DNA from: DASQZK01 sp963809925
Lineage (GTDB): Bacteria; Bacteroidota; Bacteroidia; Bacteroidales; GCA-2748055
DNA length: 64,000 nt
Assembly (NCBI GenBank): GCA_963809925.1
Contig: CAWELH010000002.1
Location: 124,001 to 188,000, forward strand
Direction: 5' to 3'
The notes beneath the pieces were generated by a model, which had not been told where the DNA came from, did no database searches, and saw only the letters and a list, made by a program, of their open reading frames with translations. Position 1 is the first letter of the stretch, and every line of letters begins with the position of its first letter. Made by a program: the position numbers and the translations under genes. Positions 1 through 10,500 of the stretch are shown one piece after another.

Positions 1-149
1 AGATGGGGAAAGTGGCCACCGTCGGTCTCGCCCCTGCAGTATTCGGTCCGTTGATGAACATCACCGGATCATCCCTGGCTACCTGGTGGCGCGGGAAACC
101 GGTAAAGGATCCGGATATTGAACAACATGTCGAAAAAATAACAGTGTAA
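1..149 (+). CDS. C-terminal fragment of a probable membrane transporter (5' end outside window)
   Basis: An open frame runs from the window edge to a TAA at 147-149. The 48 visible residues hold a hydrophobic, glycine- and proline-rich stretch (LAPAVFGPLMNITGSSLATWW) followed by a short charged tail (RGKPVKDPDIEQHVEKITV). This looks like the last membrane helix and cytoplasmic tail of an integral membrane protein, perhaps a solute transporter. An in-frame ATG at position 3 is probably an internal methionine. The next gene starts 21 bases downstream on the same strand, so the two may be co-transcribed. The family cannot be named from this piece. Confidence 0.5.
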   Translation, partial: MGKVATVGLAPAVFGPLMNITGSSLATWWRGKPVKDPDIEQHVEKITV

Positions 150-170
150 ACGAAATAAATTTCAAACATT

Positions 171-1097
171 ATGAAAAGGATAACCATATTGGTTGCAGCA
201 CTTATTTTCCTACCGAAAATGATCCTTCACTGCCAGTTTTTCGATACAAAGGAAGAGGTTATTTATTACACCCAGGAATGGGCCGGAGAACGATTCCCCG
301 ACGGCAGACCAAAAGTTCCGCAGCGGATCCTGGAAAGGATGAAGAACGTTTCTATTGAGGAAGCCTGGGGAATTCTCCGGTCGAAGGGTTACCAAAATCA
401 ATATGCCGGTAACTGGACCATCCTCCATGAAGATCAGGCTATGACAGGCAGGGCGGTCACGGCCTGCTATCTGCCAAAACGTCCGGAAATTTCCGACCGC
501 CTTACTGAAAAGGGACATCAGGCTGGCCGGATTGGTGCCATGAACTCCTGGCCCATTGATGTTTTGCAATCCGGAGATATTTATGTGGCCGACTGTTTCG
601 GAAAAATTATTGACGGCACGCTGATCGGTGACAATCTCGGAAATGCCATTTACGCCAATTCAGGTAACGGTGTTGTTTTTGATGCCGGTGCAAGGGACGT
701 CGAGGGGCTGGAGGAAATTGAAGGCTTCAATGCCTGGGTAAGGGGTTGGCATCCCTCATTTCTTCAGGAAACCATGCTTATGGGGATAAATGTTCCGATC
801 AGAATCGGCGAAGCAGTTGTTTTCCCCGGGGATGTAGTACTGGCAAAGAAGGAAGGTGTACTCTTCATCCCGGCACACCTTGCCGAAGAAGTGGTGATCC
901 GTTCGGAATTTATTATGCTCCGCGACAAATTCGGACACGAGATGCTCCGTCTTGGCCGATACACGCCAGGTCAGATCGACGGTCGATGGGACGAAGATAT
1001 AAAGTCTGCATTTATGAAATGGATTGATGAGAACCCGGATCAATTGCCGATGTCGAGGAAAGAACTGGATGAGTTTCTGAAAGACAGAACATGGTAA
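171..1097 (+). CDS. RraA-family protein (HMG aldolase-like fold) with signal peptide
   Basis: 308 residues. The core (about residues 125-230) has the RraA/HMG-aldolase pattern: SGDIYVAD, then GDNLGNAI at about 153-160, and VVFDAGARD at about 168-176, matching the usual G-x-V-x-D-G-x-x-R-D substrate and metal-binding segment. Family members include 4-hydroxy-4-methyl-2-oxoglutarate aldolases/oxaloacetate decarboxylases and RNase E regulators; many are of unknown role. This copy is longer than the roughly 160-220 residue norm. It starts with a hydrophobic leader (MKRITILVAALIFLPKMIL) that looks like a signal peptide, which is unusual because the family is normally cytoplasmic. It follows a transporter-like tail by 21 bases, suggesting uptake plus catabolism of an organic acid or sugar acid (inference). 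ATG start; no Shine-Dalgarno sequence. Confidence 0.75.
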   Translation: MKRITILVAALIFLPKMILHCQFFDTKEEVIYYTQEWAGERFPDGRPKVPQRILERMKNVSIEEAWGILRSKGYQNQYAGNWTILHEDQAMTGRAVTACYLPKRPEISDRLTEKGHQAGRIGAMNSWPIDVLQSGDIYVADCFGKIIDGTLIGDNLGNAIYANSGNGVVFDAGARDVEGLEEIEGFNAWVRGWHPSFLQETMLMGINVPIRIGEAVVFPGDVVLAKKEGVLFIPAHLAEEVVIRSEFIMLRDKFGHEMLRLGRYTPGQIDGRWDEDIKSAFMKWIDENPDQLPMSRKELDEFLKDRTW

Positions 1098-1106
1098 TGA
1101 GGGATT

Positions 1107-1140
1107 GATTTGGTGATCTACCTCCGCTTCAGCGAAGGCA
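1107..1140. repeat. REP-like dispersed repeat, divergent copy C
   Basis: The segment between the convergent rraA-like and treY-malQ genes begins GATTTGGTGATC and continues to a CCTCCGCTTCAGCGAAGG imperfect palindrome. It matches, in reverse orientation, the two 60-base copies at 50711-50770 and 50851-50910 (about 22 of the first 27 bases by eye). Its place between two gene ends suits an intergenic REP-type element. Confidence 0.5.
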
Positions 1141-1149
1141 AAGACCCCA

Positions 1150-4100
1150 TCACTCCTCCCCTCCAAGCCTTCCATATACCCTGGTAAAGCGCTGCATCAT
1201 TTTCTCTGTCGAAGGAAGGATATCGCCCTCTTCCATCCGCCAGGTCCAGTTGCCGGTTATCGTAGCCGGCTTGTTCATCCTGGCATTTCTGTCAAGGCCA
1301 AGGTAGTCCTGCATCGGGACAATGACCGTATTCGCCACGGACATAAAGGCCATCCTGATCATTTCATGATTGCAGTTTCGACTGTTAATCCTTTTTCCGG
1401 AATATTTTCTAAGTCGTTTGATAGATTTACCAGTTAGCTCGTACCTGTACCAGCCCTGCAGCGTGTTATTATCGTGCGTCCCGGTGTATACAACACTGTT
1501 TTGCCGATGATTATGCGGACTATGCACCGATGCAGCCATATCTTCCCCGAAGGCAAATTGGAGTACGCTCATACCGGGTAAATTGAATTTATCTCTCAGC
1601 TCATACACGGCCTGATTTACGTCTCCCAGATCTTCAGCGATGAAAGGCATGTCCGGGAAATCTTTCAGGATACTGTTTAAAAAGTCCTCACCGGGTCCTT
1701 CTACCCATACTCCTTTTTCGGCAGTTTCGTGACCTGCGGGTACTTCCCAGAAATCAGCAAATGCTCTGAAATGATCTATCCGTACCAGGTCGAAGAGTTC
1801 CAGATTCCTGGCGAGCCTCCGCTTCCACCATGTGTACCTGTTTTTCTTCATAAGCTCCCATCGATACACCGGCATATTCCACAATTGACCTTTCTCATCA
1901 AAATAATCAGGAGGTACACCGGCAACTTTCTCCATTTTTTTATCAGGACTGAGACTGAAAAGATGTGGTTCAGCCCACACATCAGCGCTATCGAATCCAA
2001 CGTAAAAAGGAATATCGCCGATAATCCTGATGCCCTTGTCATTGGCATAGGTCTTAAGTCGGCTCCATTGTTCATAGAAAAGGAACTGTGAAAATTTTAT
2101 CTCGTCAAGTTTCTCGCGATACTTCTTTACGTACGACCGGAGAGCGGCCGGATTACGATCTCTGAACTCTTCCGGCCATTCGTTCCAGGTTTTCCCTTCA
2201 TAGCTTTCCCTTAAAAGTATGAAAAGTGAAAAATCATCCAGCCAGGAGCTTTCTGTTTCACAGAATGTTTTAAACTCTGCATCCATCAGTGGCATGTCCG
2301 ACTGCCTGAATCGCCGGTATGCCAGGGAAAGTAATGCAAGCCTGTAGTCTTCCGCCTTCTCGAAGCAAGCTTCATCCGTATGGTTATTAAAATCACCGCC
2401 AAGATCTTCATGCAGAAGAAGTCCGGTATCGCAAAGCAGTTCCGGATTGATGAAGAGGATATTCCCGGCAAAGGCAGAGAGACAACTATATGGGGAGTAT
2501 GCACTTTCCTTGTCGGTATAATTCAGGGGGAGAATCTGCCACCTTGTCTGTCCGTTTTGTTGAAGAAAGTCGACAAAATCATACGCATGCCTTCCCATAT
2601 CGCCGTTGCATTTTCCACCTGGCAGTGAAGAAATATGCATTAGAATACCTGCTGTTCTCATATTATCCTTTACGATAGATTTCAGGAACCCCGGGCCGGC
2701 CTGTGTCAGAACAGAAACGACTGGGATTGAACGCCCGGCTGTGACAGTTTCCTTGCTGAGCAAATGTTCCCATTTTTCCGGTGCAAGCTCCGGAAGTACA
2801 ATACGGGTTGATCCCCAGTCAATATCTTCAAACTTACCTGAAGCCCCCATCTGAAGCCGGGTAAACTGCACCGGAACGGCGATCAGATACCATGTTCTCT
2901 GCTGATGTCTCAGGAAAGCAACAACATTATCCTTATATCTTCCCTTGACTTCCAGAGGAATGTATGCTGCTGACCGGAAAAACGCTGCATTTTCGGTCCG
3001 TTCTCTGAGTGTGAGCCACGTCAGCCAAAGTTTTATTTTCCCATTCTCCCTCTCATCCCATAAGGTTTTGCTCACAGAGCCCCCCGGTTTTTTATCCAGA
3101 GCAGTCACTTCTTTCAGATATTCCGACAACATATGAAAATCGACAGGCCGTCGGTTATCAGGATCGACAAGGCTGAAGTTCCATAGTTCACTTCCACGGT
3201 AGAGATCCGGTACTCCGGGGCAGGTGTTTCTGAGAAGAAGCTGGGAAAGAGAACAGATCATTCCGGGATCGCGGATGAGTTTTAAAAATGCTACAAACCG
3301 TTCCATAAAACCATTGTGTACGAGGATTTTCTTTGTAAAATCTATCGTCAGAGCTTCGTATTCCTCGTCCGGCTCAGCCCAGGAAGTATTATCTTTTGCC
3401 TCCCTTACCGATTTAAGGATATACGTTGTGATTCTGTCAATATAGGTCTCGTCATGGCTCAGCTCCGGAGGGTATGACCCGACAAGAGCCTGATATATGA
3501 AATATTCATCATTTAATGAAGGTATGCGTTGATCTTTCTTTCGTATTTCAGCGCCATATTTACGCCACTCAAAGACGTTCTGCTCCCATACCTCTGGAAT
3601 GTCGGTGATGACCGTAAGCCTGGCACGGCTGTCTCCGCCCCTCTTCGAATCGTGTGTGGAACCGGCATTCAGGGTTAGTGGAAAATTTCTTAACCGCTCC
3701 TTCATTTCCTCATGAAATGCAGTTGTTCTGATGCCAAAGTAAGCCGGAGAATCGCCAACTTCATTGTGTACAATAAATTGAGCAAAACTGTAGTACGCCG
3801 TGTCTTCAAGTCCCTTTGCCATAAGAGGCCCGGTAAATTGCATACACCGGAGAAAAAATCGCCTTCCACTCCGGGCAATATTTTCGTCACTCCCTTTATA
3901 CAGAAAGAGGTCCTGGAGAAGTTGAAGCTCGGGAATAAGATCCGGACGTTTCCGGAATGATTTCTCCATGACCGCACTGATGCTCTTAGTATCCTCTTCA
4001 CCCAGAGAATCGGTGGAGGGATAAATTTTGTAAACAGGGCAACGGATGAGAAATTCGGCAATGGCTTCGCGAAGGCTTTCCGTATTTGGTTTTTGTGCTA

Positions 4101-5385
4101 CGACCAGCTCAATTTCCATGCACTGATGTAAAAGATTTTCCAGGTCTCCTGCCATTCGTTCAAAAAGCATAAAATGTTTTTTCTCATCCATGATCTGATT
4201 GAAATCCGGATGTTGTTCATCCCAGCGATTATAGATATCGGTAAATTGCCGTGCATGCTTTTCGTTGGTAAACAGGTTGCTGAGATAACTTGAAAAATCG
4301 TAACCGGTATTTCCCTGAACCGGCCAGCTAGGTTTAATTTTCTCGTTCTTCGTCAAAATTTTCTCGACGATGATATATGTATGTTCTCCGGCAAGGTTCC
4401 TGAGACGCCACAGGTAATCACCGGGATTAAAAAGTCCGTCAACATGATCAACCCGCAGACCATCGAAAATTTCTTCCTTTAAAAGGCTGTTAATCAGCAG
4501 GTGGTAGGTGTCAAATACGATTTTATCTTCCATTCTCAGGCTGATCAGACCATTAATAGTAAAGAACCTTCTGTAATTGATCAGCTTTTCACTTTCCTTC
4601 CAAAAAGCGGGAAGATAAAACTGCATGTTGATAAGTTCAAGACATTCAGCCCTGTCATGATTGATGCTCTTCAGTGTTGTTTCCAGGCGGGATTTTACCG
4701 CGGGCATTCCTGCGACCAGCTTTTGTAAAACTTCTATTCCCTCTTCATAATGACCATCCGCGATCAGTCGGTGCGATTCTTCAACACCGGAAACCGAAGC
4801 TTCCATCTGAAACTTATCAAGCAGGTGCAACGTTGAAACATCACTTACAGGATAGGTATTATTAAAGTAGGTAAAAACAAAACCTTTTTCATTGAAATCC
4901 AATTTTAGCTCACCTGCATCGAGCAAAGCTGGTAGATCCCTGCCGAAAAAGGGCAGAAGCACCTTCCCCTTTAGTTTGTCCATCCAGTGATCCCAATCAA
5001 TATCGAAGAAATTGTAATAATCCGATGCGTAACCTTTTTTAAAAATATCTGAGATCCACCTGTTTTCCGGATTATAGGCCATATGGTTTGGAACGATATC
5101 CTGCAACCAGAACATGCCATTCTTTCGAAGTATTTTCCGGAGGTCAGAAAGTTCGTCTCGTGTTCCGATTTCAGGATTAAGGTCCAGAACATCAGTAATA
5201 TCGTAGCCATGTTCACTACCTTTCACGGCCCTGAATACAGGTGATGCATAAATAGTATTTATCCCGAGTTTTTTAAGGTATGGAATGGCAGACGTAAGAT
5301 CATCAAAGGTAAATTCCTCAGAAAACTGGATCCTGCAAGTTGATACCGGATCAAATACTCTCGTTCTGTTCATGTTCAGGGCCAT
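1150..5385 (-). CDS. treY-malQ: Maltooligosyltrehalose synthase / 4-alpha-glucanotransferase fusion (TreY-MalQ)
   Basis: 1411 residues in two enzyme modules. Residues 1-about 900 are TreY (GH13_26), which isomerises the reducing-end bond of maltodextrin to a trehalose bond. Visible catalytic motifs are LRVDHVDG (D313), YIIVEKIL (E341) and STHDSKRG (D579). Residues 909-1411 are MalQ (GH77 amylomaltase): it opens with MRTAGILMHISSLPGG and has RIDHFRAF (D1204), IAEDLG (E1251) and TGTHDNNT (D1305). The MalQ part is full length (503 residues) and begins with its own methionine, M909, as if the stop of treY had been lost. The ATG start overlaps the end of glgB by 35 bases, so this is the last gene of the operon. 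A start at Met5 (5373) is also possible. Trehalose end-groups made here would be released by TreZ; MalQ would lengthen the short left-over dextrins. Confidence 0.95.
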   Translation of the reverse strand: MALNMNRTRVFDPVSTCRIQFSEEFTFDDLTSAIPYLKKLGINTIYASPVFRAVKGSEHGYDITDVLDLNPEIGTRDELSDLRKILRKNGMFWLQDIVPNHMAYNPENRWISDIFKKGYASDYYNFFDIDWDHWMDKLKGKVLLPFFGRDLPALLDAGELKLDFNEKGFVFTYFNNTYPVSDVSTLHLLDKFQMEASVSGVEESHRLIADGHYEEGIEVLQKLVAGMPAVKSRLETTLKSINHDRAECLELINMQFYLPAFWKESEKLINYRRFFTINGLISLRMEDKIVFDTYHLLINSLLKEEIFDGLRVDHVDGLFNPGDYLWRLRNLAGEHTYIIVEKILTKNEKIKPSWPVQGNTGYDFSSYLSNLFTNEKHARQFTDIYNRWDEQHPDFNQIMDEKKHFMLFERMAGDLENLLHQCMEIELVVAQKPNTESLREAIAEFLIRCPVYKIYPSTDSLGEEDTKSISAVMEKSFRKRPDLIPELQLLQDLFLYKGSDENIARSGRRFFLRCMQFTGPLMAKGLEDTAYYSFAQFIVHNEVGDSPAYFGIRTTAFHEEMKERLRNFPLTLNAGSTHDSKRGGDSRARLTVITDIPEVWEQNVFEWRKYGAEIRKKDQRIPSLNDEYFIYQALVGSYPPELSHDETYIDRITTYILKSVREAKDNTSWAEPDEEYEALTIDFTKKILVHNGFMERFVAFLKLIRDPGMICSLSQLLLRNTCPGVPDLYRGSELWNFSLVDPDNRRPVDFHMLSEYLKEVTALDKKPGGSVSKTLWDERENGKIKLWLTWLTLRERTENAAFFRSAAYIPLEVKGRYKDNVVAFLRHQQRTWYLIAVPVQFTRLQMGASGKFEDIDWGSTRIVLPELAPEKWEHLLSKETVTAGRSIPVVSVLTQAGPGFLKSIVKDNMRTAGILMHISSLPGGKCNGDMGRHAYDFVDFLQQNGQTRWQILPLNYTDKESAYSPYSCLSAFAGNILFINPELLCDTGLLLHEDLGGDFNNHTDEACFEKAEDYRLALLSLAYRRFRQSDMPLMDAEFKTFCETESSWLDDFSLFILLRESYEGKTWNEWPEEFRDRNPAALRSYVKKYREKLDEIKFSQFLFYEQWSRLKTYANDKGIRIIGDIPFYVGFDSADVWAEPHLFSLSPDKKMEKVAGVPPDYFDEKGQLWNMPVYRWELMKKNRYTWWKRRLARNLELFDLVRIDHFRAFADFWEVPAGHETAEKGVWVEGPGEDFLNSILKDFPDMPFIAEDLGDVNQAVYELRDKFNLPGMSVLQFAFGEDMAASVHSPHNHRQNSVVYTGTHDNNTLQGWYRYELTGKSIKRLRKYSGKRINSRNCNHEMIRMAFMSVANTVIVPMQDYLGLDRNARMNKPATITGNWTWRMEEGDILPSTEKMMQRFTRVYGRLGGEE

Positions 5386-7474
5386 CTTTCGTAAACATAA
5401 CTATACCAAGAGGAGGAAGGGTAACATTAATAGAAAAATCTTCCTGATGATAGGGCACAGGCGCCGCATTAAAGCCTCCGAAGTTACCGTGGCCGCTTCC
5501 ACCATACAATTCGGCATCACTGTTTAGTATTTCTTTCCAGAAGCCTTCCTCCGGAACACCTACTCTGTAGTTAAAATGCGGTACAGGCGTAAAATTACAA
5601 ATAACAATCACAGGTCTGGATTTTCTATTATCATATCTTACAAAACTAAGGATACTGTTTTTAGAATCATTTGCATCGATCCATTTAAAGCCTTCACCCT
5701 CAAAATCGTTCTCGTAAAGTGCAGGTCTTGCACGATAAACGGTATTCAGATCCCTGACCCATCGCTGCAATCCCTTATTCGAATCCTGATCCAGGAGGTG
5801 CCAGTCGATGCTGCTATCATGATCCCATTCCCGCCACTGGCCGATCTCGGCTCCCATAAACATAAGCTTCTTGCCTGGATGACTGAACATATATCCGAAC
5901 AGCAGGCGCATATTTGCAAACTTCTGCCACATATCCCCGGGTACTTTATCCATCAGTGATCCTTTGCCGTGTACCACTTCATCATGCGAGATGGACAGCA
6001 TAAAATTCTCACTGAAGGCATACCATATTGAAAATGTGACCATATTATGATGATAACTCCGATATAAAGGATCCTTTGAAAAGAAATCGAGAGTATCATG
6101 CATCCAGCCCATGTTCCATTTAAGTCCGAATCCAAGTCCACCGGTATAGGCAGGTCTGGTCACCATTGGCCAGGAGGTAGATTCTTCCGCAATTGTCTGA
6201 ACGTCAGGAAAACGCAAATATACCGATTCATTCAGATCGCGAAGGAAAGTGATGGCGTCAAGGTTTTCCCTGCCACCGTATTTATTGGGGATCCACTCCC
6301 CTTCCTTCCTTGAATAATCGAGGTACAGCATCGATGCTACCGCGTCAACCCTTAAGCCGTCCACGTGAAACTGTTCCAGCCAGAAATGGGCACTGGAGAT
6401 CAGAAATTCCTTGATCTCATTCCTGCCATAGTTAAAGATATAGCTACTCCAGTCGGGGTGAAATCCCTGCCTGGGATCCTGGTGCTCAAAGAGAAAGGTA
6501 CCGTCAAAAAAATGCAATCCGTGAAGATCGCCGGGAAAGTGAGAAGGTACCCAGTCGAGAATGACACCGACATCGTGCTGATGAAGGACGTCGACAAAGT
6601 ATCTGAAATCATCGGGTGTTCCAAAGCGGCTGGTGGGAGCGAAAAATCCAAGAACCTGGTACCCCCAGGATCCTGCGAATGGATGTTCCATGACTGGAAG
6701 GAGTTCTACATGTGTATAGCCCATTTCATTGGCATATTGTGCCAGGTCATGTGCCAGTTCCCTGTAAGTCATCGACCTGTTCCCTTCCTCCGTTACCCGT
6801 CGCCAGGATCCAATGTGCATTTCATACACCGAGACTGGCGCATCCAGGGCGTTGAGTCTTCCTCTTTTTCCCATCCAGGTAAGGTCATTCCAGCAATATT
6901 CATCCTCCCATACCACAGAACCGGTTTTAGGCGGTTGTTCCGCAAAGCGGGCAAAGGGATCAGCTTTCTCAACCTGGTATCCATCAACGGAGGATAGAAT
7001 ATGATATTTATATACTTCATTCCTGCCGACACCGGGAATAAATCCTTCCCATATGCCAGAACCGTCATTCCTTACTTTAAGGGGATGTTCTTCCGGTGTC
7101 CAGTAATTAAAATTCCCCACTACGGACACCCTCATCGCATTCGGTGCCCACAAGGCAAAGTGTGTACCGCTAACGCCTTTATTAGTGATCACGTGAGATC
7201 CAAATTTTTCAAAGAGGCTGTAATGATTTCCTTCCCTGAACAGATATACATCATAATCCGAGATGAATAGTGTATCATACCACACCTTCCCTGGAGGTCG
7301 CTGACGGGACAACTCAGGATCAACCGGTTGTGGTTTATTCATTGTTTCCTTCTCTTTCTCTATTACCGGCTTTTTACTGGCGGAAGATTTTAATTCTACT
7401 CCCATGTCCTTTGGAACGGCTTTTCTTGTGGTTGTTTTTTTCTTTGCTGTATTATTGTCTTTATGTTCAGTCAT
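5351..7474 (-). CDS. glgB: 1,4-alpha-glucan branching enzyme
   Basis: 707 residues, GH13_9. It moves alpha-1,4 segments into alpha-1,6 branches of glycogen or of the GlgE-made glucan. A CBM48 domain lies at about residues 95-190 (HFALWAPNAMRVSVVGNFN), followed by the catalytic barrel. The catalytic residues are D377 (GLRVDAVASMLYLDY), E430 (TIAEEST) and D498 (SISHDEVVHGKG). Their spacing, 53 and 68 residues, equals that of the E. coli enzyme (405/458/526). The first 55 residues are a lysine- and threonine-rich low-complexity extension (KKKTTTRKAVPK) not expected in the family. The protein lacks the longer N1 domain of the E. coli enzyme. It sits 50 bases after treS-mak and overlaps treY-malQ by 35 bases. 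Confidence 0.97.
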   Translation of the reverse strand: MTEHKDNNTAKKKTTTRKAVPKDMGVELKSSASKKPVIEKEKETMNKPQPVDPELSRQRPPGKVWYDTLFISDYDVYLFREGNHYSLFEKFGSHVITNKGVSGTHFALWAPNAMRVSVVGNFNYWTPEEHPLKVRNDGSGIWEGFIPGVGRNEVYKYHILSSVDGYQVEKADPFARFAEQPPKTGSVVWEDEYCWNDLTWMGKRGRLNALDAPVSVYEMHIGSWRRVTEEGNRSMTYRELAHDLAQYANEMGYTHVELLPVMEHPFAGSWGYQVLGFFAPTSRFGTPDDFRYFVDVLHQHDVGVILDWVPSHFPGDLHGLHFFDGTFLFEHQDPRQGFHPDWSSYIFNYGRNEIKEFLISSAHFWLEQFHVDGLRVDAVASMLYLDYSRKEGEWIPNKYGGRENLDAITFLRDLNESVYLRFPDVQTIAEESTSWPMVTRPAYTGGLGFGLKWNMGWMHDTLDFFSKDPLYRSYHHNMVTFSIWYAFSENFMLSISHDEVVHGKGSLMDKVPGDMWQKFANMRLLFGYMFSHPGKKLMFMGAEIGQWREWDHDSSIDWHLLDQDSNKGLQRWVRDLNTVYRARPALYENDFEGEGFKWIDANDSKNSILSFVRYDNRKSRPVIVICNFTPVPHFNYRVGVPEEGFWKEILNSDAELYGGSGHGNFGGFNAAPVPYHQEDFSINVTLPPLGIVMFTKDGPEHEQNESI

Positions 7475-7524
7475 AATGTAAGGATTTTAAATTTTATCCG
7501 CCTCGAAACACTGAGCGGGTATGC

Positions 7525-10500
7525 TCATTCGCTCTCCATTTCATCCTCTGTGTTCATCAGATCCTCAACAATCTTAGCCAGCCCGTTCAGTGGTATATGT
7601 ACCCAGTCGGGTCTGTTGTTCATCTCATAGTCGGTTTCATAAATTGCTTTTTCTATCACGAATAACCGTATCAGCACCTCAATATGTGCCTGTTTTACAG
7701 GAATGAATGAGGCTTTCCTGGCCGTTTCGAGGTAGGATTTCAGAAAATGCCAGGAAACATTTTTATACCAGTGTTCAATCCAGGGGCCAAGCATTGCCTC
7801 GCTTCCCGGATAGAGGTATTCCTGGTTCTGAAGGCCCATATAGGCTGCATAATGGAACGACCTGAGCATTCCGGCGACATCTCTGAAGGGACAATATTTA
7901 AGTTTTCTTGCGCTGAGAGACCTGACAGGTTCACCCTCAAAATCAATAATGATAAAATCTTTCCCGGTAAACAAGACCTGTCCAAGGTGGTAATCTCCGT
8001 GTATCCTGGTTTTCATTGAGCTTATTTTCACCGATGTCAGGATCGTCTTCAGTTTCTCAAGTATCCGGTTCTCATTTTCGAGCACCTCGGCAAGAAGCGC
8101 TGCGCTGCCATCAGGAATCCTGCTTTTGTTGGCCTTCAGATCTGAGAATGTCCTTTTCAGAAGAGTTCGGAAGGTCTGATACATAGAACGCTGATAAAGA
8201 AGGGAAAATGGTTCCGGTACAAATTCCGGATCAACCTTCTCTGATGCAATGGCAAGGTGCATCTCTGCTGTCCGTTTTCCGAGAAGTTCGATCATTTCAA
8301 GGTAAAAATGATCAGTCAGTTCGTCCATTTCTTTCTGCTCTGTCTCATTGTAGCCAGAAAGTAAGGCCGGCATATAATCAGGTAGTGCATTTATATGATC
8401 TTTTACCGAGCGGAGACGATTAAAAAATTCGGTTATGAAAGATTGCGAAAATTCCCATGCGTTCCCCTGGTTTGGCACAAAGCCGGCAAGTGTGGCAAGC
8501 GATATAACCTCCCTACCGGGTTTCTGGTATTCCAGCGACCCTGCAAAGGCCGGAAGGTTGGTGAATCGCGTTTTCTCGGTCAGGAATCTCAGGATCTCAA
8601 TCTCGGGATTCTTACCTTCCTCCGGGCTCCTGTATATTTTGAAAAACAAACGGTTATCATACAGGATCGACGTATTTGACTGATCAACACCAACAACATG
8701 TGAAGGCACAGGGAGTTCTTTCTTATTCACGTACCTGCTTATGAGCTTACCCGGTCTCCCGCTGATGGTTCCGTATTTTCCCTTCAGCTTGCTTCCCGAA
8801 ACGATCATATCCAGAAGTTTTTCCTGGAGAACCTGGTTATAAACGCCGTCATAGATAATCCCGCCACTTGATTCAAAATCTACATTTGTAAGTACCGCAT
8901 GGGGAAATTCAGATTTGATACTTGCAGCCTTGTCCCTGATGGCAACCGAAATGGGGAAGATGTACGTCTCCTGCTTGCTCTGAAAATAGGTAATATCCAC
9001 CATCAGAATATGCGAAGTATACTCCTGATCAGGAACAGGCAGTGTATCGGAGATTTCAATGCCTTTGATTTTTCGGGCCTTTCCCCTGAACCACCTGCTT
9101 TTATTGATATAATTTAAAAGAATATCACCAATCTTACTGGTGGTATCGGCCGACAGCCGGTTCCAGTCGGCAGTTTTCAGGCTGATGCGGAGCTTCAATC
9201 CATCCACTTCCATATTTTTCTGTTCATCGGCTTGTTTCAGTTCAAACCAGAAATAATCTTTAAATTGAAGTGGAAAGTAGTAATCGATCGTCTCGATGGC
9301 AGGAAAGATATTCTGACTGAAAACTTCCACGGGTACATACCCTGCATAGTCTCTCAGTTCTATCCTGGCAATCTGTGAATACCTGGAAAGATTCATGAGA
9401 ACCAATATCTTTTCATTTTCATATTCACGGATAAAGGATAGCACCTTCGGATTTCCCGTATTCAGGAACCGTATAGTGCCACGGCTAAATGCCTTGTATT
9501 GTTTTCTTTTGGCTATTACCCTGCGCATCCACCACAGCAGTGACGACTGGTTTCGTTCCTGATTCTCAACATTCAGTCCTTCATAATGATATTCGTAATT
9601 GATGATTACAGGCAGAAACAGCCGCTGAGGGTCGCTGTTTGAAAAACCGGCATTTTTATTCGGGGACCACTGCATTGGCGTCCTCACACCATCGCGATCG
9701 CCAAGGTAATGATTATCACCCATTCCTATTTCATCGCCGTAATATACGATTGGCGTCCCGGGCAGGGAAAACAGGAGCATATTCATGATCTCGATCTTAC
9801 GACTGTCGTTATCAAGCAATGGGGCAAGCCTTCGCCGTATGCCGAGGTTTATCCGTTGTCTGGGATCACTTGTAAAGCTCTTGTACATATAATCTCTTTC
9901 CTCATCGGTCACCATTTCCAGTGTCAGTTCATCATGATTACGGAGAAATATGGCCCATTGGCAGTTCTCGGGAATAGCAGGCATCTGCTCCATAATATCG
10001 ATTACCGGAAAGCAGTCCTCCATTTTCATACTCATATACAATCTGGGCATAAGAGGAAAATTGAAAGCCATATGGCATTCGTCTCCGTCTCCGAAATACG
10101 CGGAAGAATCTTCTGGCCACTGGTTTGCCTCGGCAAGAAGCATCCGGTTTTCCCATCGTTCGTCGATATAAGCCCTTAGTTCTTTAAGGAATGCATGCGT
10201 TTCAGGAAGATTTTCACAATTCGTTCCCTCCTTCTCAAAGAGGTATGGCACGGCATCGAGCCGTAGTCCGTCGATGCCCATACCGAACCAGAAATCAAGG
10301 ATTTTGTAAACGGCTTTATGAACGGCAGGATTCTCGAAGTTCAGGTCGGGTTGATGTGAATAGAAGCGGTGCCAGAAATAAGCCTTTGCCACCGGATCCC
10401 ACGACCAGTTCGACGATTCGAAATCCTGGAATATAATACGGGCATCATTGTATTTATCAGGTGAATTATTCCATACATAAAAATTTCTGTAACTGCTTCC

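Noticed and set aside
5383..5527. Plus-strand frame across the glgB/treY-malQ overlap
   Set aside because: It is antisense to two strongly supported genes and shows no family motif.
6365..6997. 210-residue plus-strand open frame opposite glgB
   Set aside because: Antisense to the catalytic domain of glgB with invariant residues; not plausible as a gene.
9709..10179. 156-residue plus-strand open frame within treS-mak
   Set aside because: Shadow frame opposite a conserved TreS barrel region; no motif or signal.
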